In this document: in pieces, positions 17,370-26,425 of the stretch
Layout of the letters: each line of letters starts with the position of its first letter
How positions within the stretch are numbered: the first letter of the stretch is position 1
Assembly (NCBI GenBank): GCA_029776205.1
Contig: JAKOTQ010000023.1
Coordinates: forward strand, 1-64,000
DNA from: Bacillota bacterium
Lineage (GTDB): Bacteria > Bacillota > UBA4882 > UBA8346
Length of the DNA stretch: 64,000 nt
Reading direction: 5' to 3'
Notes under the pieces: model-generated
Told to the model about the DNA's origin: nothing
Database searches by the model: none
What the model saw: the letters and a program-made list of their open reading frames with translations, nothing else
Position numbers and translations under genes: made by a program

Positions 17370-18626
17370 CTGGCTTGGATTGCGGATCTTCATATACATT
17401 CCCATTTTTCGATGGCCACGAGTAAATTGTGCGATCCGGTGAACCTGCACCGGTGGGCCGGATTGAAAGGGATCACGTTGGTCGGAACCGGTGACTTTAC
17501 CCATGGGGGATGGCGCCGGGAACTCCGGGAAAACCTGGTGGAAGCGGAACCGGGTTTTTATCGTTTGCGGAAGGAACATCAACCGGAAATCCCGGATCAA
17601 CCGGATGCCCGCTTTGTGATCAGCGGGGAAATCAGCAGTATTTATAAGAAGAACGGGCGTACCCGTAAAGTCCATAATTTGATCTTATTGCCTTCATTGG
17701 AAGCCGCTGATGCACTTAGTGCCAAATTGGAGAGCCTGGGAATGAATCTCCATTCTGACGGGCGTCCGATTTTGGGATTGGACAGTTACCGGCTGTTTCA
17801 AATGACGTTGGACGTATGTCCTGAAGCGATTTTCATTCCGGCTCATATCTGGACTCCCCATTTTTCGGTGTTTGGCTCCAATTCCGGGTTTGATCTTATC
17901 GAGGAGTGTTATGAAGATTTGACCCCTTGCATCAGTGCATTGGAAACCGGGCTTTCGTCGGATCCGGCCATGAATTGGCAATGGTCGGCTCTGGATCGGT
18001 TTCGGCTAATTTCCAATTCCGATGCTCATAACCCGCAAAACCTGGGAAGGGAAGCTACGGTTTTTGAGGCGGAATTATCATATCAAGGGTTGAGAAAAGC
18101 TTTGCAGGGTGATGCAACGGACCGCCTGGCTGGGACCGTCGAATTTTTTCCTGAGGAAGGAAAGTACCACTATGATGGGCATCGGAATTGCGGCATTTCA
18201 TTTACTCCGGAACAGACTGCCCAGCATAACGGATTATGCCCCGTGTGCGGGAAAAAAGTGACTGTCGGTGTATTTAACCGGATTACTGCTTTAGCTGATC
18301 GCCCTTTGGGTTTCCAACCGGAAGGAGCTCAGCCTTTTCAGCGGCTGATCCCGCTTAAAGAGATTATCGGGGACGTTTACAATGTCGGGGTCAATACCCG
18401 TAAAGTTGATACGGTCTATTGGGCCTTATTACGCGAATTTGGCCCGGAATTGGTCATTTTAAGAGATACCGATATTGAACGGCTCACTCAGTTTGATTCA
18501 GCGATCGGGATGGCTATTTCCCGGTTGCGAAACGGGCAAGTAAGCATTATACCGGGATATGATGGGCAATACGGTGTCATCTCCGTTATTAGCGAAGAAG
18601 AGCGAAAACAATTTAGGATAAAGTAA
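17370..18626 (+). CDS. Endonuclease Q-like PHP-domain nuclease, apparent CTG start
   Basis: The protein of about 418 residues resembles EndoQ, which nicks DNA 5' of deaminated bases and abasic sites. The PHP domain begins IADLHIHSHFSMATSK, with further metal ligands in GTGDFTHGGW, ISGEIS, FIPAHIWTPHFSVFGS and ISNSDAHNP. A zinc-finger-like part (NCGIS...HNGLCPVCGKK) precedes a C-terminal region with VNTRKVDTVYW. The only good ribosome-binding site, GGAGGG at 17358-17363, points to CTG at 17370 and gives MAWIADLHIHS. The track's TTG at 17343 has no such site and adds nine unlikely residues. EndoQ is best known from Thermococcales and a few Bacillus, so its role here is inferred. Confidence 0.85.
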   Translation: MAWIADLHIHSHFSMATSKLCDPVNLHRWAGLKGITLVGTGDFTHGGWRRELRENLVEAEPGFYRLRKEHQPEIPDQPDARFVISGEISSIYKKNGRTRKVHNLILLPSLEAADALSAKLESLGMNLHSDGRPILGLDSYRLFQMTLDVCPEAIFIPAHIWTPHFSVFGSNSGFDLIEECYEDLTPCISALETGLSSDPAMNWQWSALDRFRLISNSDAHNPQNLGREATVFEAELSYQGLRKALQGDATDRLAGTVEFFPEEGKYHYDGHRNCGISFTPEQTAQHNGLCPVCGKKVTVGVFNRITALADRPLGFQPEGAQPFQRLIPLKEIIGDVYNVGVNTRKVDTVYWALLREFGPELVILRDTDIERLTQFDSAIGMAISRLRNGQVSIIPGYDGQYGVISVISEEERKQFRIK

Positions 18627-18650
18627 TGATAAGGAGAGGGGTTTAAAACG

Positions 18651-19499
18651 ATGACGGCGCAGATTATCGATGGAAAAGCAGTAGCAGCCCGGTTGCGGGA
18701 AAGTTTGCGGGAGCGGATTGCCCGCTTGACAGAACGGGGCAATCAACCGGGATTGGCGGTGATTCTGGTCGGAGACGATCCGGCCTCCCGGGTTTATGTC
18801 AATTCCAAGCGTAAGACCTGTGCAGCATTAGGCATTTATTCGGAGGAACATACGTTGCCGGGGGATGTTGCGGAAAAAGAGTTGTTGGATCTGATTGACC
18901 GATTGAATGCTGATCCTAAAATTCATGGTATTTTACTGCAATTGCCCCTTCCAGCCCACTTGGATGAAGATAAAATGTTGGAACGGATCGTTCCGAATAA
19001 GGATGTGGATGGTTTTCACCCGGTGAATGTCGGAAAAATGGTTATCGGCTTGGAAGGTTTTCTTCCCTGTACTCCGGCGGGAGTGATGGAACTTATTAAA
19101 GAAACCGGGATTTCCATCAGCGGAAAAGAATGCGTAGTTGTGGGGCGAAGCAACATTGTAGGAAAACCACAGGCTATTTTGCTACTTCGAGAACATGGAA
19201 CTGTCACCATCTGTCATTCGCGGACTGCCAATTTACGAGAGGTTTGCCGGCGAGCCGATATTTTAGTGGCGGCAGTGGGGAAAGCGGAGATGATCACTGC
19301 TGACTATGTTAAACCAGGGGCAGTAGTGATCGATGTGGGGATCAACCGGACGGCTGACGGGAAATTAGTTGGAGATGTTCATTATGAGTCCGTTGCCGAA
19401 GTCGCAGGTTGGATCACTCCAGTACCGGGCGGTGTCGGGCCGATGACGATCGCTAAATTGATGGAAAATACAGTGATCAGCGCAGAACGGGTGAAATAG
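18651..19499 (+). CDS. folD: Methylenetetrahydrofolate dehydrogenase/cyclohydrolase FolD
   Basis: The 282-residue bifunctional enzyme interconverts methylene-, methenyl- and formyl-tetrahydrofolate with NADP. Visible marks are [17 protein letters not shown] with the catalytic Lys, [14 protein letters not shown], the signature [34 protein letters not shown] in the nucleotide-binding domain, and the C-terminal [26 protein letters not shown] lies about 12 bases before the ATG. It is 24 bases after the EndoQ-like gene and its stop is two bases before the peptidase start, so the three probably form one operon. Confidence 0.96.
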   Translation: MTAQIIDGKAVAARLRESLRERIARLTERGNQPGLAVILVGDDPASRVYVNSKRKTCAALGIYSEEHTLPGDVAEKELLDLIDRLNADPKIHGILLQLPLPAHLDEDKMLERIVPNKDVDGFHPVNVGKMVIGLEGFLPCTPAGVMELIKETGISISGKECVVVGRSNIVGKPQAILLLREHGTVTICHSRTANLREVCRRADILVAAVGKAEMITADYVKPGAVVIDVGINRTADGKLVGDVHYESVAEVAGWITPVPGGVGPMTIAKLMENTVISAERVK

Positions 19500-19501
19500 G
19501 A

Positions 19502-20629
19502 TTGGAATGGCATGTATTTCTGATCCGTTTGGGTTTTATCGTTGGTGCGTGTTTTTTCCTGTCTTTCATCCGCCGGGGGATGGTTTGGCTATATAAGCGA
19601 AGCGGGATCGGAATATACCCGCTTTCTTTGATGTATAAAGGGGTTCATCTTGGGGTGCTTGCCGGTCTTGCGGCCCTGGTCGCTTTGGTTTTCCTTCGGG
19701 GTGAGCCGTTGAACCAGCCTTTGTCGGAACTTTTGGTTGAAGACGGGTTTAACTTCGTCTTGTTTGCGGTGTACCTTGCTTGGTACCTTTTTCAGTCTTA
19801 CCAATGGGAACGGCAAACGGGGCGGTTCCGAAGCGGATATGGTGAATATTTAAAGCAATATGCTTTTTTTCAGATTTTGCTTTTAGATATTCTGCTTCTG
19901 CTTCGATTGGATGAACGGTATTTACCCTGGATGCTCCTGCACTATCCGGAGGTCGAACGGTTTTACCTGGAAGCGATAGCGGTATTGTTCTTCGTCGGGA
20001 TTCAAGGGATTGCGGTATTGGTCAGAAGTTTGAAGATGGAAGAAGCTCCCCGGGAAATCTGTCAATTGGTTAAGGACGTGGCTGCGGTCTTTGGGGTTCA
20101 GATCCGACGGGTCCGGGTCTGGCAGTTGGAGTTGGTGGGTAATGCGTTTGCAACTGGTCTTATCCGGCGAAGTATTTTTTTGACTGGTTCTCTGGTGGCC
20201 TATACAGCTCCGGACGATTTGCGAATGATTGTCGGCCATGAATGTGCCCATTTTAAGCTGCATCATCTGGAAGTCCGGATGGCCTATGTGGCTTCCTGGG
20301 TTTGGCTGGGTTCTTTCCTCTTAGAACGGTATCCGGAAATTCATTGGATTTATGTAGTTTTCTATGGTTTTGCAGGTTATTTGCTCTTTAACGTCATGGC
20401 CCGGCGTCAGGAGATTCAAGCGGATCAGATGGCAGCGGCCAAATTAGGTGGAGGAGCAAAGATGGCTGAAGCTTTAGTGCGAACTTTCGGAATGGGTTCG
20501 GCTTCAACGGGTTTTTCCCGATTATTCCGGTGGTTCATCACTCATCCGGAGATGGAGATGCGGGTAAACCATTTAATGGCAATGGATTCTATTTCCGGTG
20601 GAAAATCCGAAGGCTCGTCCTCCGTATAG
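19502..20629 (+). CDS. M48-family membrane metallopeptidase
   Basis: The 375-residue protein has several N-terminal membrane segments (about 1-180), then the zinc protease motif GHECAHFKLHHLEV, further membrane segments, and the third ligand region QEIQADQMAAAKLGG. It belongs to the M48 (HtpX/Ste24-like) group that cleaves membrane or cytosolic-face substrates. The long N-terminal membrane part is unlike compact HtpX; the exact subfamily is not clear. The TTG start lies directly after folD with only two bases between. A long perfect hairpin ends the unit. Confidence 0.8.
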   Translation: MEWHVFLIRLGFIVGACFFLSFIRRGMVWLYKRSGIGIYPLSLMYKGVHLGVLAGLAALVALVFLRGEPLNQPLSELLVEDGFNFVLFAVYLAWYLFQSYQWERQTGRFRSGYGEYLKQYAFFQILLLDILLLLRLDERYLPWMLLHYPEVERFYLEAIAVLFFVGIQGIAVLVRSLKMEEAPREICQLVKDVAAVFGVQIRRVRVWQLELVGNAFATGLIRRSIFLTGSLVAYTAPDDLRMIVGHECAHFKLHHLEVRMAYVASWVWLGSFLLERYPEIHWIYVVFYGFAGYLLFNVMARRQEIQADQMAAAKLGGGAKMAEALVRTFGMGSASTGFSRLFRWFITHPEMEMRVNHLMAMDSISGGKSEGSSSV

Positions 20630-20630
20630 G

Positions 20631-20690
20631 CATACATAAAGGACATGAAGTAAACACTTCATGTCCTTTATGTATGAGGTTTGTCTTTAT
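20631..20690. terminator. Bidirectional terminator with 20-bp stem
   Basis: CATACATAAAGGACATGAAG pairs perfectly with its complement at 20657-20676 across a six-base loop, between two converging genes. The downstream T-run on the plus strand is interrupted (gtttgtcttt). Confidence 0.85.
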
Positions 20691-20693
20691 GAC

Positions 20694-21593
20694 TTAGGCC
20701 TTATTGGGGTCTTTAAAACTTACTCCGGCAAGTTTTTGATAGAATAAGGCCACACTACTGTTGTCCAGGTCAGCATAGTCAGTTTTGGCTTGACCAAAAA
20801 TTTGATCCACCAAAGCGGTGACCAACAGCGGCACATTGAGATCCCGTGCGGTTTTCATGATTAAGCCCAGATCTTTGTGGTTCAGTGCCAGGCGGAATCC
20901 GGGGTTATAATTTTCGTTGATTATTGCCGGAGCCTTGGCGTTCAACATCCGGCTGTCAGCTGTTGCTGTTTTTAAGACTTGATAGAGAGTGGACGGGTTG
21001 ACGCCGGCCTTCACGGCAAGGGCAAATGCTTCAGAGATGGCCACTAGTTCGGCGGAGATAATCAGGTTGTTAGCCAGTTTGGCTGCCTGGCCCAGGCCGC
21101 TTTCACCGACATAGGTAATATGGGCTGCAACTTTTTGCAAAATAGGGAGGACACGCTCGAATATTTCCCGATCGCCTCCGATCATCATTCCCAGGCTGGC
21201 TTCTTCAGCCCCTTTCGGCCCGCCGCTGATGGGAGCATCCAAATAAGCGATGCCGTAATCTTTGAGACGTTGGTAAAAGGATCGTACCGAGGCGATATCA
21301 TGGGTGCTGCAATCGATGACGATCGGTTGTTTTTTACAATGAACCAGGCCATTCTCGCCAAATAGTAAACCTTCGACGTCAGCTGCAGTAGGGACGCAAA
21401 TAAATATATATGATGCTTGTTCGCCAATGGCTGCGGGAGAGGAGACTAGTTCACCGCCGGCTGCCGATATTTCGGCGGCAACGTTTTTGTTCCGGTGGAC
21501 CATGGTGATTAACGGTGTGCCTGATTTTAAAATATTAAGGGCCATTGGTTTTCCCATAGCGCCTAGTCCTATAAAACCCACTTTTTCGTTCAT
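20694..21593 (-). CDS. Beta-hydroxyacid dehydrogenase (tartronate semialdehyde reductase-like)
   Basis: The 299-residue NAD(P)-dependent dehydrogenase is of the 3-hydroxyisobutyrate/2-hydroxy-3-oxopropionate reductase family. The N-terminal fold shows VGFIGLGAMGKPMALNIL; the substrate signature is YLDAPISGGPKGAEEASLGMMIGG; and the catalytic Lys is in GQAAKLANNLI. The track begins 36 residues too early; the ATG at 21593 follows AAAGGAGG. The precise substrate cannot be assigned because no glyoxylate or glucarate genes are adjacent. Confidence 0.9.
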   Translation of the reverse strand: MNEKVGFIGLGAMGKPMALNILKSGTPLITMVHRNKNVAAEISAAGGELVSSPAAIGEQASYIFICVPTAADVEGLLFGENGLVHCKKQPIVIDCSTHDIASVRSFYQRLKDYGIAYLDAPISGGPKGAEEASLGMMIGGDREIFERVLPILQKVAAHITYVGESGLGQAAKLANNLIISAELVAISEAFALAVKAGVNPSTLYQVLKTATADSRMLNAKAPAIINENYNPGFRLALNHKDLGLIMKTARDLNVPLLVTALVDQIFGQAKTDYADLDNSSVALFYQKLAGVSFKDPNKA

Positions 21594-21736
21594 GATGATG
21601 TCCTCCTTTGGTTCAATAGATTCCAATGGATTCTTTCGAAAAGACGTTTCGGGATTCCTGCCAGCTTCGGAATTTTTTATGGCTCTTCGCATAACCTCCA
21701 AATATTAGGTAATAATAGAAACCGGAGGTGGTAAGG

Positions 21737-21928
21737 ATGAACCGTATTAATTGCAGCGTTTCTTCGTGTAAATACAACGAAGCAGGCCAAAAATGCAATG
21801 CTGCAGAAATTAAAGTGGAGAATAATTTCAATTTGTCCCACAATATGGAAATAGGATCGCTGGATAATCAAAATAAGAATGCGACGACATCCATGGAAAC
21901 CTGTTGTCAAACATTTACCCCTAAATGA
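21737..21928 (+). CDS. DUF1540 protein, 63 aa
   Basis: The small protein begins MNRINCSVSSCKYNEAGQKCNAAEIKV and ends METCCQTFTPK, which fits DUF1540: four conserved Cys (C-x4-C-x7-C ... CC/CxxF) that probably bind metal. These proteins are common in spore-forming Firmicutes and of unknown function. GGAGGTGG lies before the ATG at 21737; the track's GTG at 21728 lies within that site. Confidence 0.85.
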   Translation: MNRINCSVSSCKYNEAGQKCNAAEIKVENNFNLSHNMEIGSLDNQNKNATTSMETCCQTFTPK

Positions 21929-21977
21929 ACCAACGTTAGTTATGTGGAGTATCTAAGAGAATAACTGACTGAGAAAA

Positions 21978-22027
21978 GACTTGCAATACAAAACCGTCTA
22001 TCGGCTAACGGTTGCAAGTCATTTTTC
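21978..22027 (+). terminator. Terminator after the DUF1540 gene
   Basis: GACTTGCAA pairs with TTGCAAGTC, with an inner AACCG/CGGTT helix, followed by atttttc. Confidence 0.75.
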
Positions 22028-22186
22028 ATATTTAAACCAATTTTGGCTTGCTGGTTTTATATAACAATTTTGTTAGATACGAATGTCGGTAAATGGCAGG
22101 ATTACCTCATTCTTTTGATTAATATATTAAAAAAAGGCGTCCATTTGCCGATAATTCTAGTAGAAACCTTGAAGGGGGTAGGTTAC

Positions 22187-22714
22187 ATGAAAATTACCGT
22201 AACAGGCAAGAACATTGAAGTAACCGATGCACTGAGAGACTACGCTGAGAAAAAGGTCGCGAAGATCGTCAAGTTTTTTGAAAAAAGTCCGCTTTCGTCC
22301 CAGGTCAGTCTTCGTACCGAACGAGGATTACATATTGTGGAGATTACCGTACATATTGACGGCTTACTCTTGCGGGGAGAAGAAAAAACCAGTGATATGT
22401 ATGCTTCGATTGACGGGGCTATTGATAAAATCGAGCGTCAGGTTCATAAGTTTAAAACCCGGATTAATCGGAAATTGCGGGAAGAGAACCGGGTGGTGTT
22501 AGAGGAGCTTCCCAATCAAAAAGAACAATCCGAACCTCAGATCGTACGCACCAAGCGGTTTGCAGTCAAACCCATGTCTGTTGAAGAAGCGGTCATGCAA
22601 ATGGATTTGTTAGGCCATGATTTCTTTGTTTTCTCCAACAGCGAAACGGAAGAGGTCAACGTGGTGTATCGTCGGAAAGATGGTAATTATGGCTTGATTG
22701 AGCCAGAATTTTAA
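22187..22714 (+). CDS. hpf: Long-form ribosome hibernation promoting factor HPF
   Basis: The 175-residue protein has an N-terminal RaiA/HPF domain (MKITVTGKNIEVTDALRDYAEKKVAKIVKFF...SLRTERGLHIVEITVHIDG) that binds the decoding region of idle 30S subunits, and a C-terminal dimerisation domain (IVRTKRFAVKPMSVEEAVMQMDLLGHDFFVFSNSETEEVNVVYRRKDGNYGLIEPE) that joins 70S into 100S particles. The ATG at 22187 follows GAAGGGGG; the track start at 22043 is too early. The gene is a single unit, probably induced on starvation. Confidence 0.95.
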   Translation: MKITVTGKNIEVTDALRDYAEKKVAKIVKFFEKSPLSSQVSLRTERGLHIVEITVHIDGLLLRGEEKTSDMYASIDGAIDKIERQVHKFKTRINRKLREENRVVLEELPNQKEQSEPQIVRTKRFAVKPMSVEEAVMQMDLLGHDFFVFSNSETEEVNVVYRRKDGNYGLIEPEF

Positions 22715-22725
22715 AATGAGAATAG

Positions 22726-22758
22726 AAAAGCTTGAGCGGAATGCTCAAGCTTTTTTTG
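22726..22758. terminator. Terminator between hpf and plsC
   Basis: AAAAGCTTGAGC pairs with GCTCAAGCTTTT, followed by T on the plus strand and preceded by A, so it can serve both directions. It overlaps the last codons of the minus-strand gene. Confidence 0.9.
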
Positions 22759-23347
22759 TTGGCCTTAAGCTTTCAATGGCATCAGCGATTTCCTGGGTGG
22801 CTTTTGCATAAAGCTCTTTCTTTTCAAGAGCAGGATCATTGGTGAGATAAATTGGTTTACCGAAGATGACTTTGACTTTTTTAAAACTTTTTCCGATGGT
22901 CTGGGTATTGAGGAGTAAAGTAGGTACTACCGGTGCATTATTTTTGAGGGCAAACATGGCCGGACCGGAATGGAGTTTGCCTAATTTATCAGGATTTTCC
23001 CGATTACGGGTTCCTTCGATGAAAATACCCAGAACTTTTCCGTCGGACAGGATTTCCATGGATTTGGAGATGGCTTCGCGATCGCCGCGGCCACGTTTAA
23101 TCGGGACAGCTCCCCAGGCCGGCAGGAGGAAATTGAGTACTGGTATTCTGAAAAGTTCTTCTTTCGCCAGGAAGCAGACTTGACGGTTGGCGGCCGCACC
23201 CAAAACCGGCGGATCCCAGTTGCTGACGTGGTTGGCTACTAAAAGGGCAGGGCCATTGGTTGGAATGTTTTCTACACCGATGATCTCCAAACGATTTAAA
23301 ACCTTAAACATTATTTTAAAAAGGTTTTTAAATATGAAATATAGCAT
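22745..23347 (-). CDS. plsC: 1-acyl-sn-glycerol-3-phosphate acyltransferase PlsC
   Basis: The 200-residue membrane-associated enzyme adds the second acyl chain in phosphatidic acid synthesis. It has the acyltransferase motifs NHVSNWDPP (block I, H-x4-D), PIKRGRGD (block II) and IFIEGTRNRE (block III), and PVVPTLL (block IV). The N-terminal amphipathic stretch MLYFIFKNLFKIMFKVL would anchor it. The start ATG at 23347 follows GAAGGAGA; the longer track start has no support. Confidence 0.93.
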   Translation of the reverse strand: MLYFIFKNLFKIMFKVLNRLEIIGVENIPTNGPALLVANHVSNWDPPVLGAAANRQVCFLAKEELFRIPVLNFLLPAWGAVPIKRGRGDREAISKSMEILSDGKVLGIFIEGTRNRENPDKLGKLHSGPAMFALKNNAPVVPTLLLNTQTIGKSFKKVKVIFGKPIYLTNDPALEKKELYAKATQEIADAIESLRPTKKA

Positions 23348-23603
23348 CGTCAATTCTCCTTCAGACAGACTCATGCGTATATTCTGCACAAAAAAGGTTT
23401 TTCCTGTTATTATCTTTACAATTATATGGATTGACGCGTAGAAACGCTAGTAGGATAGAATTTGAAAATTAAGGTGCATAGTGGTATGAATATCCTATTT
23501 CGTTGGTCGGCATGAACAGTTATTGAGGCACGAAATGAAGTCTTGTCCACCGGAGGCGGTCGTGAGATAATGAATAAAATGGATTTCTGACGGAGGGATT
23601 CGT

Positions 23604-24476
23604 ATGATTTATGATATTGCGATAGTCGGGGGAGGGCCGGCGGGACTTGCGGCAGCATTAAATGCCCGCCGGCGTAATCTCCAGACAGTGGTTATCGGGA
23701 AGGAAGAATTTAGTTCAAAATTAACTCAAGCCCATCGTATTGACAATTATCCCGGATTGCCATCCATCACCGGTGAAGAGCTGGCCCGAAAGTTACGGAC
23801 TCATGCTGAAACCAACGGAATGGTTTTTGTAAGGGATGAAATTCAAAATATTTATCCTGAAGAGGATTTGTTTAATTTATATGGACGGGAACATCATTTC
23901 CAGGCCAAAACCATTATACTGGCTACCGGTATTACCTTGGGTGCAGAGATTGAGGGGGAGGCCGATTTTGTCGGTCGTGGCGTCAGTTATTGTGCCACTT
24001 GCGACGGAATGTTCTTTCGGCAAAAACCTGTGGCGATGGTGGGGTACATCCGGGAAGCTGAGGCGGAAGTCAGGTTTTTAGCTGAAGTCTGTAGTCAAGT
24101 GTATTATTTACCTCTATATAAAAATCCGGGGCCGGTGGATCCGCGGGTAACATTGATTGAAGGGAAACCGGTAGCTATATCCGGAAACGGCCAGGTGGAG
24201 CGGTTTTCGACCACAGCAGGTACTTGGGAGGTCAGTGGGGTGTTCATCGAAAGGGCAGGTCGTCCTGCCAGTCAATTGATGGATGATTTGGCTATCGATG
24301 AGGAGAAGTTTATCATCACCGATGGGATGCAGGCTACCAGCATTCCAGGGATTTTTGCGGCTGGTGATTGTACCGGAAAACCATGGCAGATTTCCCGCGC
24401 TGTCGGGCAAGGCCAGGTGGCTGCGCTCAGTGCTGTTCGTTATTTGGATGTTTTATCAAAACGCCAAAAAGTATAA
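23604..24476 (+). CDS. Thioredoxin reductase-like flavoprotein, ferredoxin-dependent (FFTR) type
   Basis: The 290-residue protein has a TrxB fold: an FAD site (YDIAIVGGGPAGLAAAL) and ATGDCTGKPWQ-type second FAD motif (AAGDCTGKPWQISRAVGQGQVAAL), and the redox pair Cys130-Cys133 in SYCATCDGMFF. The NADPH-binding GxGxxA motif after the Cys pair is missing; the position reads MVGYIREAEAEVRFLAEV. That replacement is the mark of clostridial FFTR enzymes that take electrons from ferredoxin instead of NADPH. It would reduce thioredoxin in an anaerobe. GGAGGG precedes the ATG. No thioredoxin gene is adjacent. Assignment to FFTR is from memory of the Clostridium acetobutylicum enzyme. Confidence 0.85.
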   Translation: MIYDIAIVGGGPAGLAAALNARRRNLQTVVIGKEEFSSKLTQAHRIDNYPGLPSITGEELARKLRTHAETNGMVFVRDEIQNIYPEEDLFNLYGREHHFQAKTIILATGITLGAEIEGEADFVGRGVSYCATCDGMFFRQKPVAMVGYIREAEAEVRFLAEVCSQVYYLPLYKNPGPVDPRVTLIEGKPVAISGNGQVERFSTTAGTWEVSGVFIERAGRPASQLMDDLAIDEEKFIITDGMQATSIPGIFAAGDCTGKPWQISRAVGQGQVAALSAVRYLDVLSKRQKV

Positions 24477-24562
24477 AGTTCCTATGCCATTGGAAAAGAC
24501 AGTGGCTCTGAATTTTAGTTGCGTTAAATATTATTTTTAGAATGTGCAAATATATTTAATGG

Positions 24563-24600
24563 GTTCGCCATTCCATCGTGGAGGCGAACTTTTTATTTTT
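24563..24600 (+). terminator. Terminator after the flavoprotein gene
   Basis: GTTCGCC and GGCGAAC (24563-24569, 24583-24589) form a stem followed by TTTTTATTTTT. Confidence 0.9.
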
Positions 24601-24913
24601 CGGAAAGCCAAAGTGTCCATAGAAAGTTTTTCCGAAATACCATTTTATGCGAGACGCTTCGATAGTTTGATTTCAGATAAACCTATATAAAGCATTAAAG
24701 GAAATGAGATACTCCTGTTTTTGCAGGCGGATCATCTGTTATTGATAATGCCAGTTTAACCGGGATTTACCGCTTGTTTGAAACGGGATAGCCAGTTAAT
24801 ATAAAGGAGTATCGTTATGTAACATTATGATAAGTTATTACACATTTCAAATTTGGAGAATTGCCCCGGCGATTCTCTCATTTACATTTATTTTTAGAAA
24901 GAGGTGATATGGT
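24601..24913. other. Gene-free stretch with start-stop site and small hairpin
   Basis: Between the terminator and the GH13 gene I see no ORF of note. At 24803-24822 a good AAAGGAG is followed seven bases later by ATG TAA, a start codon directly followed by stop. At about 24855-24877 GAGAAT/ATTCTC forms a hairpin followed by a T-rich stretch (tcatttacatttattttt), a possible weak terminator or attenuator ahead of the glycosidase. Confidence 0.4.
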
Positions 24914-26332
24914 GTGAATCAAGCGGGATTGAAATATCAACCGGAACCTTTCAACGTCCCGTCTTTGCCTCCGCAATGGGCCTCTCGATCGATATTTTAT
25001 CAGATCTTCCCGGATCGTTTTGCAAACGGTGATTCGAGTAACGACCCAGTTGGGACTGTGGCCTGGGATTCGCAACCAACATATGACAATTTCTTTGGCG
25101 GCGATTTGCAGGGAATTATTCAAAAGATCCCTTATTTGAAACAGTTGGGCGTTACGGCGCTGTATTTGAATCCGATCTTTGAATCGCCCTCCAATCACAA
25201 ATATAATGCAACCGATTATCTGAAAATTGCGCCGGAGTTTGGGGAACTGTGGACGTTTAAGAAACTCATTGCCGAATTGCACCAGGCCGGGATGAAAGTG
25301 ATTATCGACGGAGTATTTAATCACACCGGTGACTCTTTCTGGGCGTTTCAGGATGTCTTACGGCGAGGCGAGGAGTCTCGATTTAAAGATTGGTATTATT
25401 TCAAGGAGTTTCCGGTTCGTCAGGGCGAAAACCCGAATTACGAATGTTGGTGGGGTTTTGGTACTTTGCCGAAGTTGAATCATCAAAATCCCGAGGTTAT
25501 CCGATATTTGCTGAAGGTGGTTGCTTTCTGGACGAGTATCGGAATTGACGGTTGGCGCTTGGATGTGCCGAATGAAGTTCCCATGCAGTTTTGGCGTTAC
25601 TTTCGGAAACTGGTGAAGTCGATTAATCCCGAAGCTTTCATTGTCGGAGAAATTTGGGATGATGCCCATGTTTGGCTTGCCGGGGATACTTTCGATGCTG
25701 TGATGAATTATCGGTGGCGGGATGCCGTCATCCAATATTTTGCCCAGGGCAGTATTTCGGTTGAGCAATTTCGGGGGCAATTGGCATCTAATCGGCATAA
25801 TCTTCCCTGGGAATATATCTTGAGTGCTTACAATCTTTTGGGAAGCCATGATACGCCCCGTTTTTTGACCCTTTGCGGCGGAGATCGGCGTAAATTGTTG
25901 GCAGCATTGGCGTTTCAGTTTACGTATCCTGGGATTCCGGCATTGTATTATGGTGATGAGATCGGTTTAGAGGGCAATAAGGATCCGGATTGCCGGAAAA
26001 CGATGAAATGGAATGAATCGGACCAAGATCAGGTGATATTGGAGGCTAATCGAACTTTAGCCAAATTGCGTCATGATCATGAAGCATTGCAAACCGGTTC
26101 CTATTATGAACTCTATGCCGGGGATGAGATCTTCGGGTTTGTCCGGAGCAGTCAGACGGAGCAATTCCTAGTATGTATCAATATGAGTTCCGATTCCCGC
26201 TGTATCCGGTTGTCCAGTGAATGGGAAACCGGTTGGGAGCCGGTGTATGCCGTGAGTGCAGGTTTGGTAGGGCTTCATTGCCCGGAACTTCCGTCACTGG
26301 GCGTAAGAATCTTTAAACGGGATCGCAGATGA
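24914..26332 (+). CDS. GH13 glycosidase (neopullulanase/cyclomaltodextrinase-like)
   Basis: The 472-residue alpha-amylase-family enzyme hydrolyses alpha-glucans in the cytosol; no signal peptide is present. The four GH13 regions are visible: DGVFNHTGD (I), GWRLDVPNE with nucleophile Asp217 (II), GEIWDD with acid Glu246 (III) and GSHDTPR with Asp313 (IV). The entry SIFYQIFPDRFANGD is typical of neopullulanase, maltogenic amylase and cyclomaltodextrinase. The family's extra N-terminal dimerisation domain seems absent. GTG start after AAAGAGGTG. It stands alone, so the natural substrate is unclear. Confidence 0.9.
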   Translation: MNQAGLKYQPEPFNVPSLPPQWASRSIFYQIFPDRFANGDSSNDPVGTVAWDSQPTYDNFFGGDLQGIIQKIPYLKQLGVTALYLNPIFESPSNHKYNATDYLKIAPEFGELWTFKKLIAELHQAGMKVIIDGVFNHTGDSFWAFQDVLRRGEESRFKDWYYFKEFPVRQGENPNYECWWGFGTLPKLNHQNPEVIRYLLKVVAFWTSIGIDGWRLDVPNEVPMQFWRYFRKLVKSINPEAFIVGEIWDDAHVWLAGDTFDAVMNYRWRDAVIQYFAQGSISVEQFRGQLASNRHNLPWEYILSAYNLLGSHDTPRFLTLCGGDRRKLLAALAFQFTYPGIPALYYGDEIGLEGNKDPDCRKTMKWNESDQDQVILEANRTLAKLRHDHEALQTGSYYELYAGDEIFGFVRSSQTEQFLVCINMSSDSRCIRLSSEWETGWEPVYAVSAGLVGLHCPELPSLGVRIFKRDRR

Positions 26333-26339
26333 TGAATTA

Positions 26340-26372
26340 AACAGTCAATCCATCCGGGTTGGCTGTTTTTTC
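26340..26372 (+). terminator. Terminator after the GH13 gene
   Basis: AACAGTCAA pairs with TTGGCTGTT (one G-T), followed by TTTTTTC. Confidence 0.8.
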
Positions 26373-26388
26373 ATAATTCCTGAGTCCC

Positions 26389-26425
26389 ATAGTACACAGT
26401 TCACAGTGCACAGTTGATAGTACAT
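26389..26425. repeat. Heptamer repeat array R4
   Basis: The units gtacaca gttcaca gtgcaca gttgata gtaca are five seven-base repeats with variable bases two and three, in the gap between the GH13 gene and tRNA-His. The rest of the gap (26426-26700) shows no gene; it includes loosely related words (gacttctgtattctgcgtgtct). Confidence 0.75.

Noticed and set aside
17149-17442. 97-aa ORF upstream of the EndoQ-like gene
   Set aside because: It translates heptamer repeats (CLNREPCTVNCEP) and overlaps a real gene.
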